39,110 bases of DNA, from NCBI GenBank assembly GCA_032718475.1, contig JAUCBJ010009008.1:1-39110 (forward strand), in the 5' to 3' direction. Shown here piece by piece: positions 30,966-39,110 of the stretch (the stretch's first letter is position 1; each line of letters begins with the position of its first letter). This stretch comes from Nemertoderma westbladi. Lineage: Eukaryota > Xenacoelomorpha > Nemertodermatida > Nemertodermatidae. Under the pieces are notes generated by a model. It had not been told where the DNA came from, searched no databases, and saw only the letters and a list, made by a program, of their open reading frames with translations. The translations under genes were made by a program, and so were the position numbers.

Positions 30966-31331
30966 CTATGAAAATCCATAACTGTCAGGTGGTCTGGAAA
31001 CCCGGCTTATACGTGTTATATGATGGGTTTGTTGTGGAAAATTATAAGCTACGGTGATCTCATCCTCTTCACCAACACTGTCGTCATCATGTGAACTATC
31101 AGAATCCTCGTCTTGTATCACTGGTCGATAATAGTTACTTTGTTCCTCCAAACAATCTCGAGTATCGACATTTTTATCATCATTATGAACACCAACTTTC
31201 CTAACATCTTGCAAATGAAGTCGATAACCACCAACTATTACAGACCTTGTGCCTGGAACAGCTTCTACTCTTAGTGTCCCCTTCCAACTCGTCGTACACC
31301 TAACCTTTTGGGCCGGCTTAAGGTAGATCAA
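30966..31331 (-). pseudogene. pol: Integrase C-terminal domain of the second element
   Basis: The minus frame reads LKPAQKVRCTTSWKGTLRVE and VPGTRSVIVGGYRLHLQDVR. This matches the segment after the integrase core in a group of animal gypsy-like elements (C-T-x-W, then V.V.G...H..D.R). An acidic region (DEDSDSSHDDDS) and a C-terminal RPPDSYGFS follow. The frame is separate from the core piece at 31649-31362 because of a stop near 31360. Confidence 0.7.
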
Positions 31332-31361
31332 ATCTCCGACATGATAGTTAGATGATACCTC

Positions 31362-31664
31362 TTAACTACTAGAGGATAATGTAGTCACCCCAGGTAATTT
31401 GTTTATATGATTAGTGGCCAAGAGTACCAATGGAGTTTTATTTCCCTTCGCTGCAGTTCTGTTGTGCCAAAACGAAATTTGTATCGGGTCCTTTCCTGCG
31501 CTGGCTGCCCAAGCTTTGATTGTTCGATGCGACCTTTCAACAGGATTCCCCTGAGGTCGATTGGCACATGAAGGAATTAATTTAATTTCCCATCTATCCA
31601 GAAACTGTTTGAACTCTCTGCTCCAGTAGGCGGGCCCATTATCTGGCAAAATTTCCTCAGATAA
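31362..31664 (-). pseudogene. pol: Integrase core, second half
   Basis: The minus frame reads LPDNGPAYWSREFKQFLDRW with the second catalytic Asp, then IPSCANRPQGNPVERSHRTI with the third catalytic residue Glu in the NPVERSHRTIK context. So the D and E of the last two positions are intact. The first Asp and everything upstream to the zinc-binding domain are missing, replaced by the LINE fragment. Confidence 0.8.
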
Positions 31665-31689
31665 CCAAAAAACTATTTAATTTTTAACA

Positions 31690-32466
31690 GCGTCAGATAC
31701 TGTTATGTTATCCTATATTTAGGTCTTGTGTCAGGCAGCATGGTTGCCCTGAGGTGTTTAATAGCATTATGTACCAGTCTGTCCCCTCATGTGCGTTTTT
31801 TCCCTATCGTTTTGTTTCTTGGGTAAAAATTAAACGTCCCCGTAATTCCAAAGCTCTTATAATTGGTACAATCTATCGCCCCGACTCTGTAGCTCACGCT
31901 GAATTTCCAACAGTACTGGACTCAACCCTCTCTAACCTTTCTAAAAATAACCTTGACATTGTTATAACTGGTGATATGAACATTAACCTACTTAAACCGA
32001 ACACTGAATCATCTTCATATATCGATCTACTGACTTCTTATGGTTTCGTCCAATTAATTAATCAACCTACTCGAATTTTTCACTCTGAACCTCCATGACG
32101 TACCATTCACTCTGAAACACTAATCACCATATCTTTACTAACATCACAACTTACTCAACTAATTCCGGTACAATTTCTTGTAAAATCGGCACCAGCGACC
32201 ACCAACCAACCTTTGTTATTCTCGAAAAAGACTCCTCTTCTTCCATTGCCCCTAAACAAACATTTAAGTTCGATTTCTCAAATTTCAATCCATCTGTATT
32301 CTTCTCTGAAATTGAGTCTCTGAGCACTAGTACCTTTACTAATAACTTGAACACTTCCGATAAATTCGACAACTTTTACAATGACCTTAATAACATCTGT
32401 TCTAGACACGTCCCCTGTACCACAGTCCCCCCTCATTCCATTCCACTTAAACCATGGATGACTGAT
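31690..32466 (+). pseudogene. LINE endonuclease fragment inside integrase
   Basis: The plus strand reads ALIIGTIYRPDS, then IVITGDMNINLLKPN (the N-x-G-D-x-N type core of AP-like endonucleases is represented by TGDMN). SYGFVQLINQPTRIFHSEPP follows. After a TGA at 32096-32098 and a frame change it continues HIFTNITTY, then IGTSDHQPTFVIL with the catalytic SDH motif, and finally KPWMTDR and a stop. This is the apurinic-endonuclease-like domain of a non-LTR retrotransposon (RTE/CR1/Jockey type). Neither its start nor the RT that should follow is present, which is unusual since most LINE copies keep the 3' end. It lies on the strand opposite the retroelement it interrupts. Confidence 0.8.
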
Positions 32467-32922
32467 AGATAACTTCCAGCATCCATTCTAATGGGGCTAG
32501 GGTCTATTGATTTACATTTCTCACAAGTTGTACATATTTATTTTATCACATGCTTTGATACATCAACACCTGCTAATTCTCTGTCTTCCATACTTAGTAC
32601 TCGGGATCTATCTGTTCCAGTGTGTGCGAGTTCATGAATCTCCTTAATGCGCTTAATCGTAGTATCTATATGAAATTTACTTTCACTTTTCACTCCAGCC
32701 AATTGTACCAGTTCAGCCTTTTTGGTAGTTTTGTCTTTGGCAAACCAATGTTTTGGGATTCGCGTTAAGTTGTCAGCTTGATTTTTAGATGATGTTAAAA
32801 GCTTTACAATTAGATTTCAACCATATTCCTCAACTGTTTTCTTTAATACATCTAATCACCTCTGGATTAAGATTTTTGATAGTCCCTTAGTCCGTAATCG
32901 GTGTTCATCTTTTAACATGGCA
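32467..32922 (-). pseudogene. pol: Integrase zinc-binding domain (HHCC) of the second element
   Basis: The minus strand reads KTVEEYGLNLIVKLLTSSKN, then DNLTRIPKHWF, the RNase H to integrase junction. IHELAHTGTDRSRVL and CTTCEKCKSIDPSPIR follow, supplying the two His and two Cys of the zinc-binding domain. One in-frame stop falls just before the Cys pair. The sequence breaks off at about 32467, where the LINE fragment begins. Confidence 0.78.
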
Positions 32923-33330
32923 TTAATCCATTCTTACACTGATGCAGAATCTGTGTGCAATGTCCTTAAGACCCCATTGTAATGCCATATTCAACCCTTC
33001 TATAATTGCAGTGAGCTCGGCTGCATTTATGTGTTCTGGGTCCATATCCTTACGTAACCATGCTCTATCTTCTGCTACTTTTCCACCAATCTTTACCAAT
33101 GCTCCAATAGCCAAACTGCTCGCATCTGCCCAGACATGGCCCTCCTGAGTCAATTTGATTGGCCAAGAGCCGATGTCTGCCGAGCTTCCTGTACCTGTAC
33201 AGTAGGTCAATACCCATAGGAACCAAGGCAAACAGTGGAAGGGTTTACTGTGGAAGAGCGAGCACCCATGTTGGTGGGTCCTTGGCTCCTTGATTCCTTG
33301 ACTTAACTTGCCTGAAAGATTCATCACATT
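32923..33330 (-). pseudogene. pol: RNase H domain of the second element
   Basis: The minus frame reads HVWADASSLAIGALVKIGGK, then DPEHINAAELTAIIEGLNMA and QWGLKDIAH. This is RNase H with the catalytic Asp in WADAS and Glu in NAAEL. The domain is truncated at its end (ISVRMD, where the next Asp block is expected). Residues before SWPIKLTQ, encoded from about 33180 upward, do not look like RT and include the repeated 30-bp motif. So the RT is deleted. Confidence 0.78.
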
Positions 33331-34289
33331 TATCTCACAAACTCTTTGACGATTTATCTATTGAAAGGACCATTTCCAGCGCTAAGTTTGCTAGAAGGAT
33401 GTCCAGTTTTATTCGTAAGAAGATTTGCATTAATTTCACCCACGCCGTTGTCTCATCAACGAAACCCATTGGAGAAATATTTTGGTCAAACAAAATGTTT
33501 ATGGCGTTTCATATTCTGTTTTCCTGACTTTATTGCAATGATATAATTACGAAAAAATTTAAAACAAGAATTGTCGGGTTCCAAGCGGTGCGCTGCGCAT
33601 ATAACTGTAACCGTAAACACCAGTGGTAATTTTTGAGAAGTTATCTCCTTTTATATATTATTAGGTTTTATGGCATAATAGATCTTAACATATTCATTTA
33701 TTTACAGTTTGATGGGTGTTTCTGACTGACAGACAACCTTTAATTTAAACTCGTGTGAAATGTCATTCAAATCGATTGTTTCAAATTCGATAAAATTCGT
33801 CGTTTGGAATTTGGCTGTTAGATGCGAACGTTATGTTATATGTACAAGCGCCCAGTCCCATCCATCTATAATCCATCTAATTTATAGGGTTTATGGTCAA
33901 ATGAGCTCATTTTGCCCGTTCACTGACCGTGATAACATCCATAATATAATAGCTAATAGCATTAAACGCATAGCTAACTATCGGCTATCTATAACGATTC
34001 CACACTCTGCTTATTTCATATAAAAACAGTTTATTTTAATAAGCTTCGTAGCCTTTCATGTCATTATCAGGCCTCTTTGCACCATTAATTTCGTCATGTG
34101 ATCTGAAACCCAGTAAATTACGTGTACTGTATTCTATAGCTAATATATATTGGATTGATAACTTTCTAACATCCAGCCCATATACAAGCAACTGTATTTT
34201 AAATTCCTCAAATATAAATATAATTATTGTTAGTATTTTGACTTAATGACGATGTCCGGCTTGCAATGAGGTGCAGTGCCGACGGACCC
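33331..34289. other. Unassigned sequence
   Basis: A plus frame at about 33346-33546 contains NPLEKYFGQTK, which faintly recalls the C-terminal part of P-element/THAP9-like transposases, but one short phrase is not enough. No other feature is visible. Confidence 0.3.
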
Positions 34290-34490
34290 ATAAATATAGT
34301 ATAGCGCCCTCAGATGAGATCAGCTACACACATTCCTAGTTCTATGTCCGTAAGCAGGCTTTTGAGAAAAGTCATTGGCTGACCACCACTTCTATTCTTA
34401 CCAGCAGACAGCACAAAGCTGAGTACAACGTTGATCCAGCCAGTAGAAATAGTGCCCAGCAAACTTCAGACGATGTCTCTGCAGGGTGAT
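34290..34490 (-). pseudogene. LINE reverse transcriptase C-terminal fragment
   Basis: The minus strand reads ITLQRHRLKFAGHYFYWLDQ and, after a stop and a shift, GGQPMTFLKSLLTDIELG. This is the same C-terminal block as at 22.4-22.6 kb (there GGQPMTFLRRTLKDTGLE). It is a second, independent 5'-truncated copy of a related LINE family. Confidence 0.7.
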
Positions 34491-34609
34491 GCTTGGTTTT
34501 GGCATTGACATGTTGCCATAATTGTATAACACCTCATTGCTTATGTGTGCGTGCATCATAGATAATGTTTTGCACCATGTGTTTCATATTATTATAATTT
34601 TCGTTGGGA

Positions 34610-34715
34610 ACAGTTTAAGTTGGCGTTTACGTCCAGGTGGGATCGAACTGGTGACCTCCAGGTTGATAGAATGACACTCTAACCATTCCGATAGCGGCGC
34701 GCAGATAAAGGAAAT
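34610..34715 (-). mobile_element. tRNA-derived SINE head
   Basis: The minus strand has CTATCGGAATGGTTAGAGTG (A box region), TCAACCTGGAGGTCACCAGT and TCGATCCCACCTGGACG (B box region). It lies within a 77-codon minus frame (34584-34817) that is an accident of the SINE. Related fragment at 7.94 kb. Confidence 0.65.
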
Positions 34716-35533
34716 AATTACAACACGTCCTGCACTAGTTTTTGGCGCGGTATTCGTAGGTAGGATAATTAATAGATTTTGAAGTTGTACAGTATTGAAC
34801 ACGAACGGGATGGTCACTACTTGTTCTCTACTATTTATTCGGATAGGCTAGGCAGTTCTAGTCCTCTCATAATCATCTCATATATTTCAGAGGTGGGCCT
34901 ATCAGGTAGTGTATGTATGCTATATGTTTAATCACAATAAAAAATCAACCTTACGCCCCCTTTATATTTCGTTAAAAATATATAAACGTAATAAATAATA
35001 CATTGTTGACGCACAATTAAAACTACCAAGGAATCAGTTCATTTATAATAACATATCTTTTAAACACTTACGCCACCTAGCGTCACATTAATTATTTTAT
35101 GAGATTGCTAAATTTTACGCCACCTTGCGGTTTCTTTAAAGTTTTGTATACACAATAGCTGTGAGATTTGTTTGATATATTTTCATTATTATAAATTGGT
35201 ATTAAATTGGTATACTGATAAATAAAAATAGTCCTCTATTTTCCTTTAATTAAATTTTGCAAATATGAATTTCTGGCAAGTATTACCATTTCCCAAACTT
35301 AACCTGAACTACTGACGTAAAACTTGATCTAAACAATGATGGATGTATTTCGTTATACTGTAATGTGATGTGAGGATGAGTGTATGTGTATGAATAGTTG
35401 GCATATTCTACGCTTCAGGTCAATGAGTACAAAGGTCAATGTGTACAACATAAAAGGGTACCGGTACAACGAGACAAAGGGTAAAAACAAGGCGGTTATT
35501 TGGTTCGTTTATTATTTTGGTTAGGGTTAGTTG
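34716..35533. other. Unassigned AT-rich sequence
   Basis: The phrase ttacgccacctagcg, with a related ttacgccaccttgcgg, occurs twice within 50 bp (about 35067 and 35114). A ggtaccggtaca palindrome lies at 35457. No gene is seen. Confidence 0.4.
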
Positions 35534-35731
35534 GTCAGCCTCAACCCTAATTAAAACTGTCATGTAACCATAACCCTAAGTTATAATCTAAGAAATTTAG
35601 ATAAGACATTATTGCCATTAACGTCCCTTCGGGCCCTATTGCAATAATGTCAGAAATTCCGCTAACTTTCTTAGATTATGACTTAGGGTTAGAGTTATAT
35701 GACAGTTTTAATTAGAGGGTTGAGGCCGCCA
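35534..35731. mobile_element. Palindromic MITE, ~198 bp
   Basis: Two inverted arms of about 65 bp (left: cctcaaccctaattaaaact, gtcat, taaccctaagt, ataatctaagaaa; right is the reverse complement with a few changes) enclose a loop of about 60 bp (with cgtcccttcgggccc). No coding capacity. The target-site duplication is not clear. Confidence 0.75.
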
Positions 35732-35776
35732 GCACTGTAACCAGGGAGTTTCATACAGTATAAAAATCCCTATGGT

Positions 35777-37560
35777 TCACTTTGTCCTGTTGTACCCTTT
35801 TTATAACATTTGTACCCTTTGACGTGGTTTTTGTACCCTTTGACATGGATTTTGTTCACTTTGTCTTGTTCTACCCTTTCTATAACATTTGTACCCTTTG
35901 ACGTGGTTTTTATAGCCTTTGACATCCCTGTTGTTCACTTTGTCCTGTTGTACATTTTCTATAACATTTGTACCCTTTGACGTGGTTTTTGTACCCTTTG
36001 ACATGGATGTTGTTCAGTTTGTCTTGTTCTACCCTTTCTATAACATTTGTACCCTTTGACGTGGTTTTTATACCCTTTGACATCCCTGTTGTTCACTTTG
36101 TCCTGTTGTACCTTTTCTATAACATTTGTACCCTTTGACGTGGTTTTTATACCCTTTGACATCCCTGTTGTTCACTTTGGCCTGTTGTACCCTTTCTATA
36201 ACATTTGTACCCTTTGACGTGGTTTTTATACCCTTTGACATCCCTGTTGTTCACTTTGGCCTGTTGTACCCTTTCTATAACATTTGTACCCTTTGACGTG
36301 GTTTTTATACCCTTTGACATCCCTGTTGTTCACTTTGTCCTGTTGTACATTTTCTATAACATTTGTACCCTTTGACGTGGTTTTTGTACCCTTTGACATG
36401 GATGTTGTTCAGTTTGTCTTGTTCTACCCTTTCTATAACATTTGTACCCTTTGACGTGGTTTTATACCCTTTGACATCCCTGTTGTTCACTTTGTCCTGT
36501 TGTACCTTTTCTATAACATTTGTACCCTTTGACATGGTTTTTATACCCTTTGACATCCCTGTTGTTCACTTTGTCCTGTTGTACCCTTTCTATAACATTT
36601 GTACCCTTTGACGTGGTTTTTATACCCTTTGACATCCCTGTTGTTCACTTTGGCCTGTTGTACCCTTTCTATAACATTTGTACCCTTTGACGTGGTTTTT
36701 ATACCCTTTGACATCCCTGTTGTTCACTTTGTCCTGTTGTACCTTTTCTATAACATTTGTACCCTTTGACGTGGTTTTTGTACCCTTTGACATGGATGTT
36801 GTTCAGTTTGTCTTGTTCTACCCTTTCTATAACATTTGTACCCTTTGACGTGGTTTTTATACCCTTTGACATCCCTGTTGTTCACTTTGTCCTGTTGTAC
36901 CTTTTCTATAACATTTGTACCCTTTGACGTGGTTTTTATACCCTTTGACATCCCTGTTGTTCACTTTGTCCTGTTGTACCCTTTCTATAACATTTGTACC
37001 CTTTGACGTGGTTTTTATACCCTTTGACATCCCTGTTGTTCACTTTGGCCTGTTGTACCCTTTCTATAACATTTGTACCCTTTGACGTGGTTTTTATACC
37101 CTTTGACATCCCTGTTGTTCACTTTGTCCTGTTGTACCTTTTCTATAACATTTGTACCCTTTGACGTGGTTTTTATACCCTTTAACATCCCTGTTGTTCA
37201 CTTTGTCCTGTTGTACCCTTTCTATAACATTTGTACCCTTTGACGTGGTTTTTATACCCTTTGACATCCCTGTTGTTCACTTCGTCCTGTTGTACCTTTT
37301 CTATAACATTTGTACCCTTTGACGTGGTTTTTATACCCTTTGACATCCCTGTGGTTCACTTTGTCTTGTTCTACCCTTTCTATAACATTTGTACCCTTTG
37401 ACGTGGTTCTTATACCCTTTAACATCCCTGTTGTTCACTTTGTCCTGTTGTACCTTTTCTATAACATTTATACCCTTTTACTTGTGTTTTGTACCCTTTC
37501 TATAACATTTGTACCCTTTTGCGAGGTTTTTGTACCCTTTGACATGGTTGTTTGTCCTGT
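35777..37560. repeat. 79-bp satellite made of four ~20-bp subunits
   Basis: About 22 head-to-tail monomers of 79 bp. Each can be split into gtaccctttctataacattt, gtaccctttgacgtggtttt, tataccctttgacatccct and gttgttcactttgtcctgtt, which are variants of one 19-20 bp ancestor. A variant monomer with catggatgttgttcagtttg occurs at 36002, 36397 and 36791, spacing 395 and 394 bp, which gives a five-monomer higher-order repeat. Minus-strand frames of 67-83 codons (KGYKNHVKGYKCYRKG type) and two plus frames arise from the repeat and are not considered genes. Confidence 0.96.
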
Positions 37561-37589
37561 TCCTGTTGTACCGTTTTTCCATTTTTGTA

Positions 37590-37772
37590 TTCTTTGACCT
37601 GTTCTATTCTTTCACCTGTTGTACTCTTTGACTTGTACTCTTTGACCTGTTGTACTCTTTGACTTGTTGTACTCTTTGACCTGTTGTACTCTTTGACCTG
37701 TTGTACTCTTTGACCTGTTGTACTCTTTGACCTGTTGTACTCTTTGACCTGTTGTACTCTTTGACCTGTAGT
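37590..37772. repeat. 17-bp tandem array at the satellite edge
   Basis: About nine copies of ttgtactctttgacctg, clearly a further derivative of the 20-bp subunit of the neighbouring satellite. The last copies are the most homogeneous. Confidence 0.93.
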
Positions 37773-38564
37773 AGGGGTGGGAGGTAGAGGGTGTAAAAAA
37801 TGATAGGTTTATAAAAATTGTTTAATACCAGTAAATTTTAAAATCTATCATTCACTGATCACAAAACTGAAAAAATTAATAAATTCCATCAATAATTGGA
37901 GTGTTGATCCTATTTTTAAATTTGACAGACATCCCAGATAACGAAACCACCATTAAGAAAAATAACATAAATGTATAAACTGCTTTTGCCTCGTTTAAGA
38001 TTATATAATACCTTATTAATAAGATTATTAATTTAAGATTAGGGGTTCAGTAATAGTTAGGATATAATGTTTATCCAAAAATATATCTTATATATAATAT
38101 ATATTATATTATTATATATATCTATATATATTATATTATTATATATATATATCTATATATATATATAACAAGTAGTACTTCTCCAAACCGCAGAAAGGAA
38201 AGATATATATTTACTTAATTGTTCTGCCGCTGCCGGAACTAACTCCCAAATGGTAAAACGCTAAAAAGTTTATAAATTTTCGATTATATTACATAATCTT
38301 TATCAAATAAACTAAAGCACTACTAAACTATAGACTACTGAACTAAAAAAAACTACTAAACTTTCTCAAATATAACTAATGTACTACCTAGCTAACTGCA
38401 CTAAACAACTAATTTAAATTATATGAAACCGAGCAACTCCACCCACCTACAGACTGACGGATAGGACTGTAATGTAAGTCTATTACAAACCAAGTACATC
38501 CCTGTGTACTGGAGCACTGTAGTACCAAACTGCAGAAAGGATACACTAAACCGGTCAGTAACTG
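37773..38564. other. Unassigned AT-rich sequence with (AT)n microsatellite
   Basis: An AT/TA microsatellite with tatat and tatct words lies at about 38080-38168. The phrase aaac(c/t)gcagaaaggA occurs twice (about 38187 and 38527). No gene is seen. Confidence 0.5.
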
Positions 38565-39110
38565 TTCGCGCTTTCGAAGACCTTTAGCAGTTTAACCTGC
38601 CAAAATTTATATGTCTTTTAGTTAATTAAAACCACTTTAGCATACGACAATAATTTATGCTAATACGCAAAACATTAGCCGAAGTCAGCCCATGCGCGAT
38701 CATTCACCCGATGGATCTACACCCGGGAGACTGAATTCGGATACTTGAATTGTATTATTACAGTGTAAGGTTGCAGTGTATACCTAATGTATTATTCGAT
38801 AGATCGTTAATAATTAATCTCTGACAGATATTATTGGCTTTCGGGAAATATTAACAGTTCCTTTAGGACGTGGCGCTTTATCTATTTAAACAGAACTAAG
38901 ACTTATACTAAAACGCAACGATACTGCTTATGATTAAAGTATAAAACGTATTCTTTAGGAAATACTTTGTTACCAATCACAATCATACACACTATTCTGC
39001 CGACAGTCAGTACATTTGATCACACATAAAGAGAGCAGTAATTGACTCACGTAGGGTCTGCTAAATAACATTGGATTCAATACACACCACATTAATATAA
39101 ATCGCAATTG
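38565..39110 (-). repeat. Right arm of the ~540-bp inverted repeat (runs off the window)
   Basis: The reverse complement aligns with 3063-3603 along its length, including the exact 38-bp block at 38847-38884. The match reaches the last base of the window, so the outer end cannot be placed. At its inner end (tgttcgcgctttcgaagacc, near 38565) the sequence departs from the left copy, which there enters the minisatellite. Confidence 0.8.

Larger units (their letters stand above)
30802..33220 (-). mobile_element. Second Ty3/gypsy-like retroelement relic
   Basis: Minus-strand pol pieces occur in the order RNase H, integrase HHCC, integrase core end and integrase C-terminal domain, with an unrelated LINE piece in the middle. 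The phrase cagtaggtcaataccc with flanking ctgtacctg is found at both 30803-30832 and 33190-33219 in the same orientation. On the minus strand, TGGGTATTGACCTACTG follows a purine run (CTGGGGGAAG) near 30835. This may be LTR start sequence, which would make 33190 a piece of the 5' LTR joined to RNase H by deletion. Those boundaries are inference; gag and RT are absent. Confidence 0.6.

Noticed and set aside
33346-33546. Possible P-element/THAP9-like transposase piece (NPLEKYFGQTK)
   Set aside because: It is a single short phrase with no flanking transposase motifs and a non-ATG start, so not supported.
34584-34817. 77-codon minus frame containing PLSEWLECHSINLEVTSSIP
   Set aside because: It is the translation of a tRNA-like SINE head.
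35801-37597. Open frames with KGYKNHVKGYK or PLTWFLYPLT repeats
   Set aside because: They are translations of the 79-bp satellite on either strand with no start-context or conservation signal.
38080-38168. Possible origin or promoter in the AT alternation
   Set aside because: It is a simple AT microsatellite, and no specific site can be supported.
1-39110. CRISPR arrays, rRNA genes, bacterial operons, riboswitches
   Set aside because: None are visible. The tandem arrays have no spacer structure, and the gene content is eukaryotic.

Overview
This window looks like nuclear DNA of a marine invertebrate animal. It is AT-rich and gene-poor, and it is crowded with tRNA-derived SINEs, foldback MITEs, dead LINE and Ty3/gypsy-type elements, minisatellites and satellites. 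A metazoan fibroblast growth factor (FGF) gene and the style of the repeats (for example seven copies of the palindrome TAGGCCTA) suggest an invertebrate deuterostome such as an echinoderm or hemichordate. That is inference; the sequence does not settle the taxon. No bacterial operons, rRNA genes or CRISPR arrays are visible.

Layout: 0.6-2.3 kb is a CpG-richer stretch with short, partly broken open frames of unknown origin. 3.06-3.60 kb is one arm of a diverged inverted repeat whose partner occupies 38.57-39.11 kb and runs off the window. 3.6-5.6 kb is a 32-bp minisatellite with higher-order structure, followed by a short inverted remnant and a cluster of TACCGGTA palindromes. 7.41-7.81 kb is a small inverted-repeat element carrying a 42-bp minisatellite. 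SINEs and MITEs occupy 7.9-10.1 kb. 10.56-11.29 kb (minus strand) holds the one convincing host gene, a secreted FGF-family ligand whose whole beta-trefoil core lies in one open frame. 11.3-14.8 kb shows nothing recognisable. 14.8-23 kb holds a dead LINE reverse-transcriptase tail, SINE and MITE copies, a dispersed GTAACGTCCGACAC motif, an 11-bp tandem array, a foldback element made of TTGCCGAAA units, and a second LINE tail.

23117-28450 is a complete but dead Ty3/gypsy-type LTR retrotransposon on the minus strand. It has 130-bp LTRs (TG...CA), a 5-bp target-site duplication (gtgct), a primer-binding site touching the 5' LTR, and recognisable gag, protease, RT, RNase H and integrase segments, all broken. 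A 697-bp TA-flanked MITE sits inside gag, and a poly-G/poly-C segment replaces the part of integrase that should carry the catalytic Glu. About 30.8-33.3 kb is a second retroelement relic (RNase H, integrase HHCC, integrase core end and C-terminal domain). Its integrase core is interrupted by a LINE endonuclease fragment on the opposite strand. 34.3-35.7 kb holds a LINE tail, a SINE and a MITE. 35.78-37.77 kb is a 79-bp satellite built from four ~20-bp subunits, with five-monomer higher-order repeats, decaying into a 17-bp array.

The genes do not form a pathway. The window is one host signalling gene in a repeat-dominated landscape. The strongest points are the unusual single-exon FGF, the large inverted-repeat arms bracketing about 35 kb, and several dispersed-motif and foldback repeats that I could not assign to known families.
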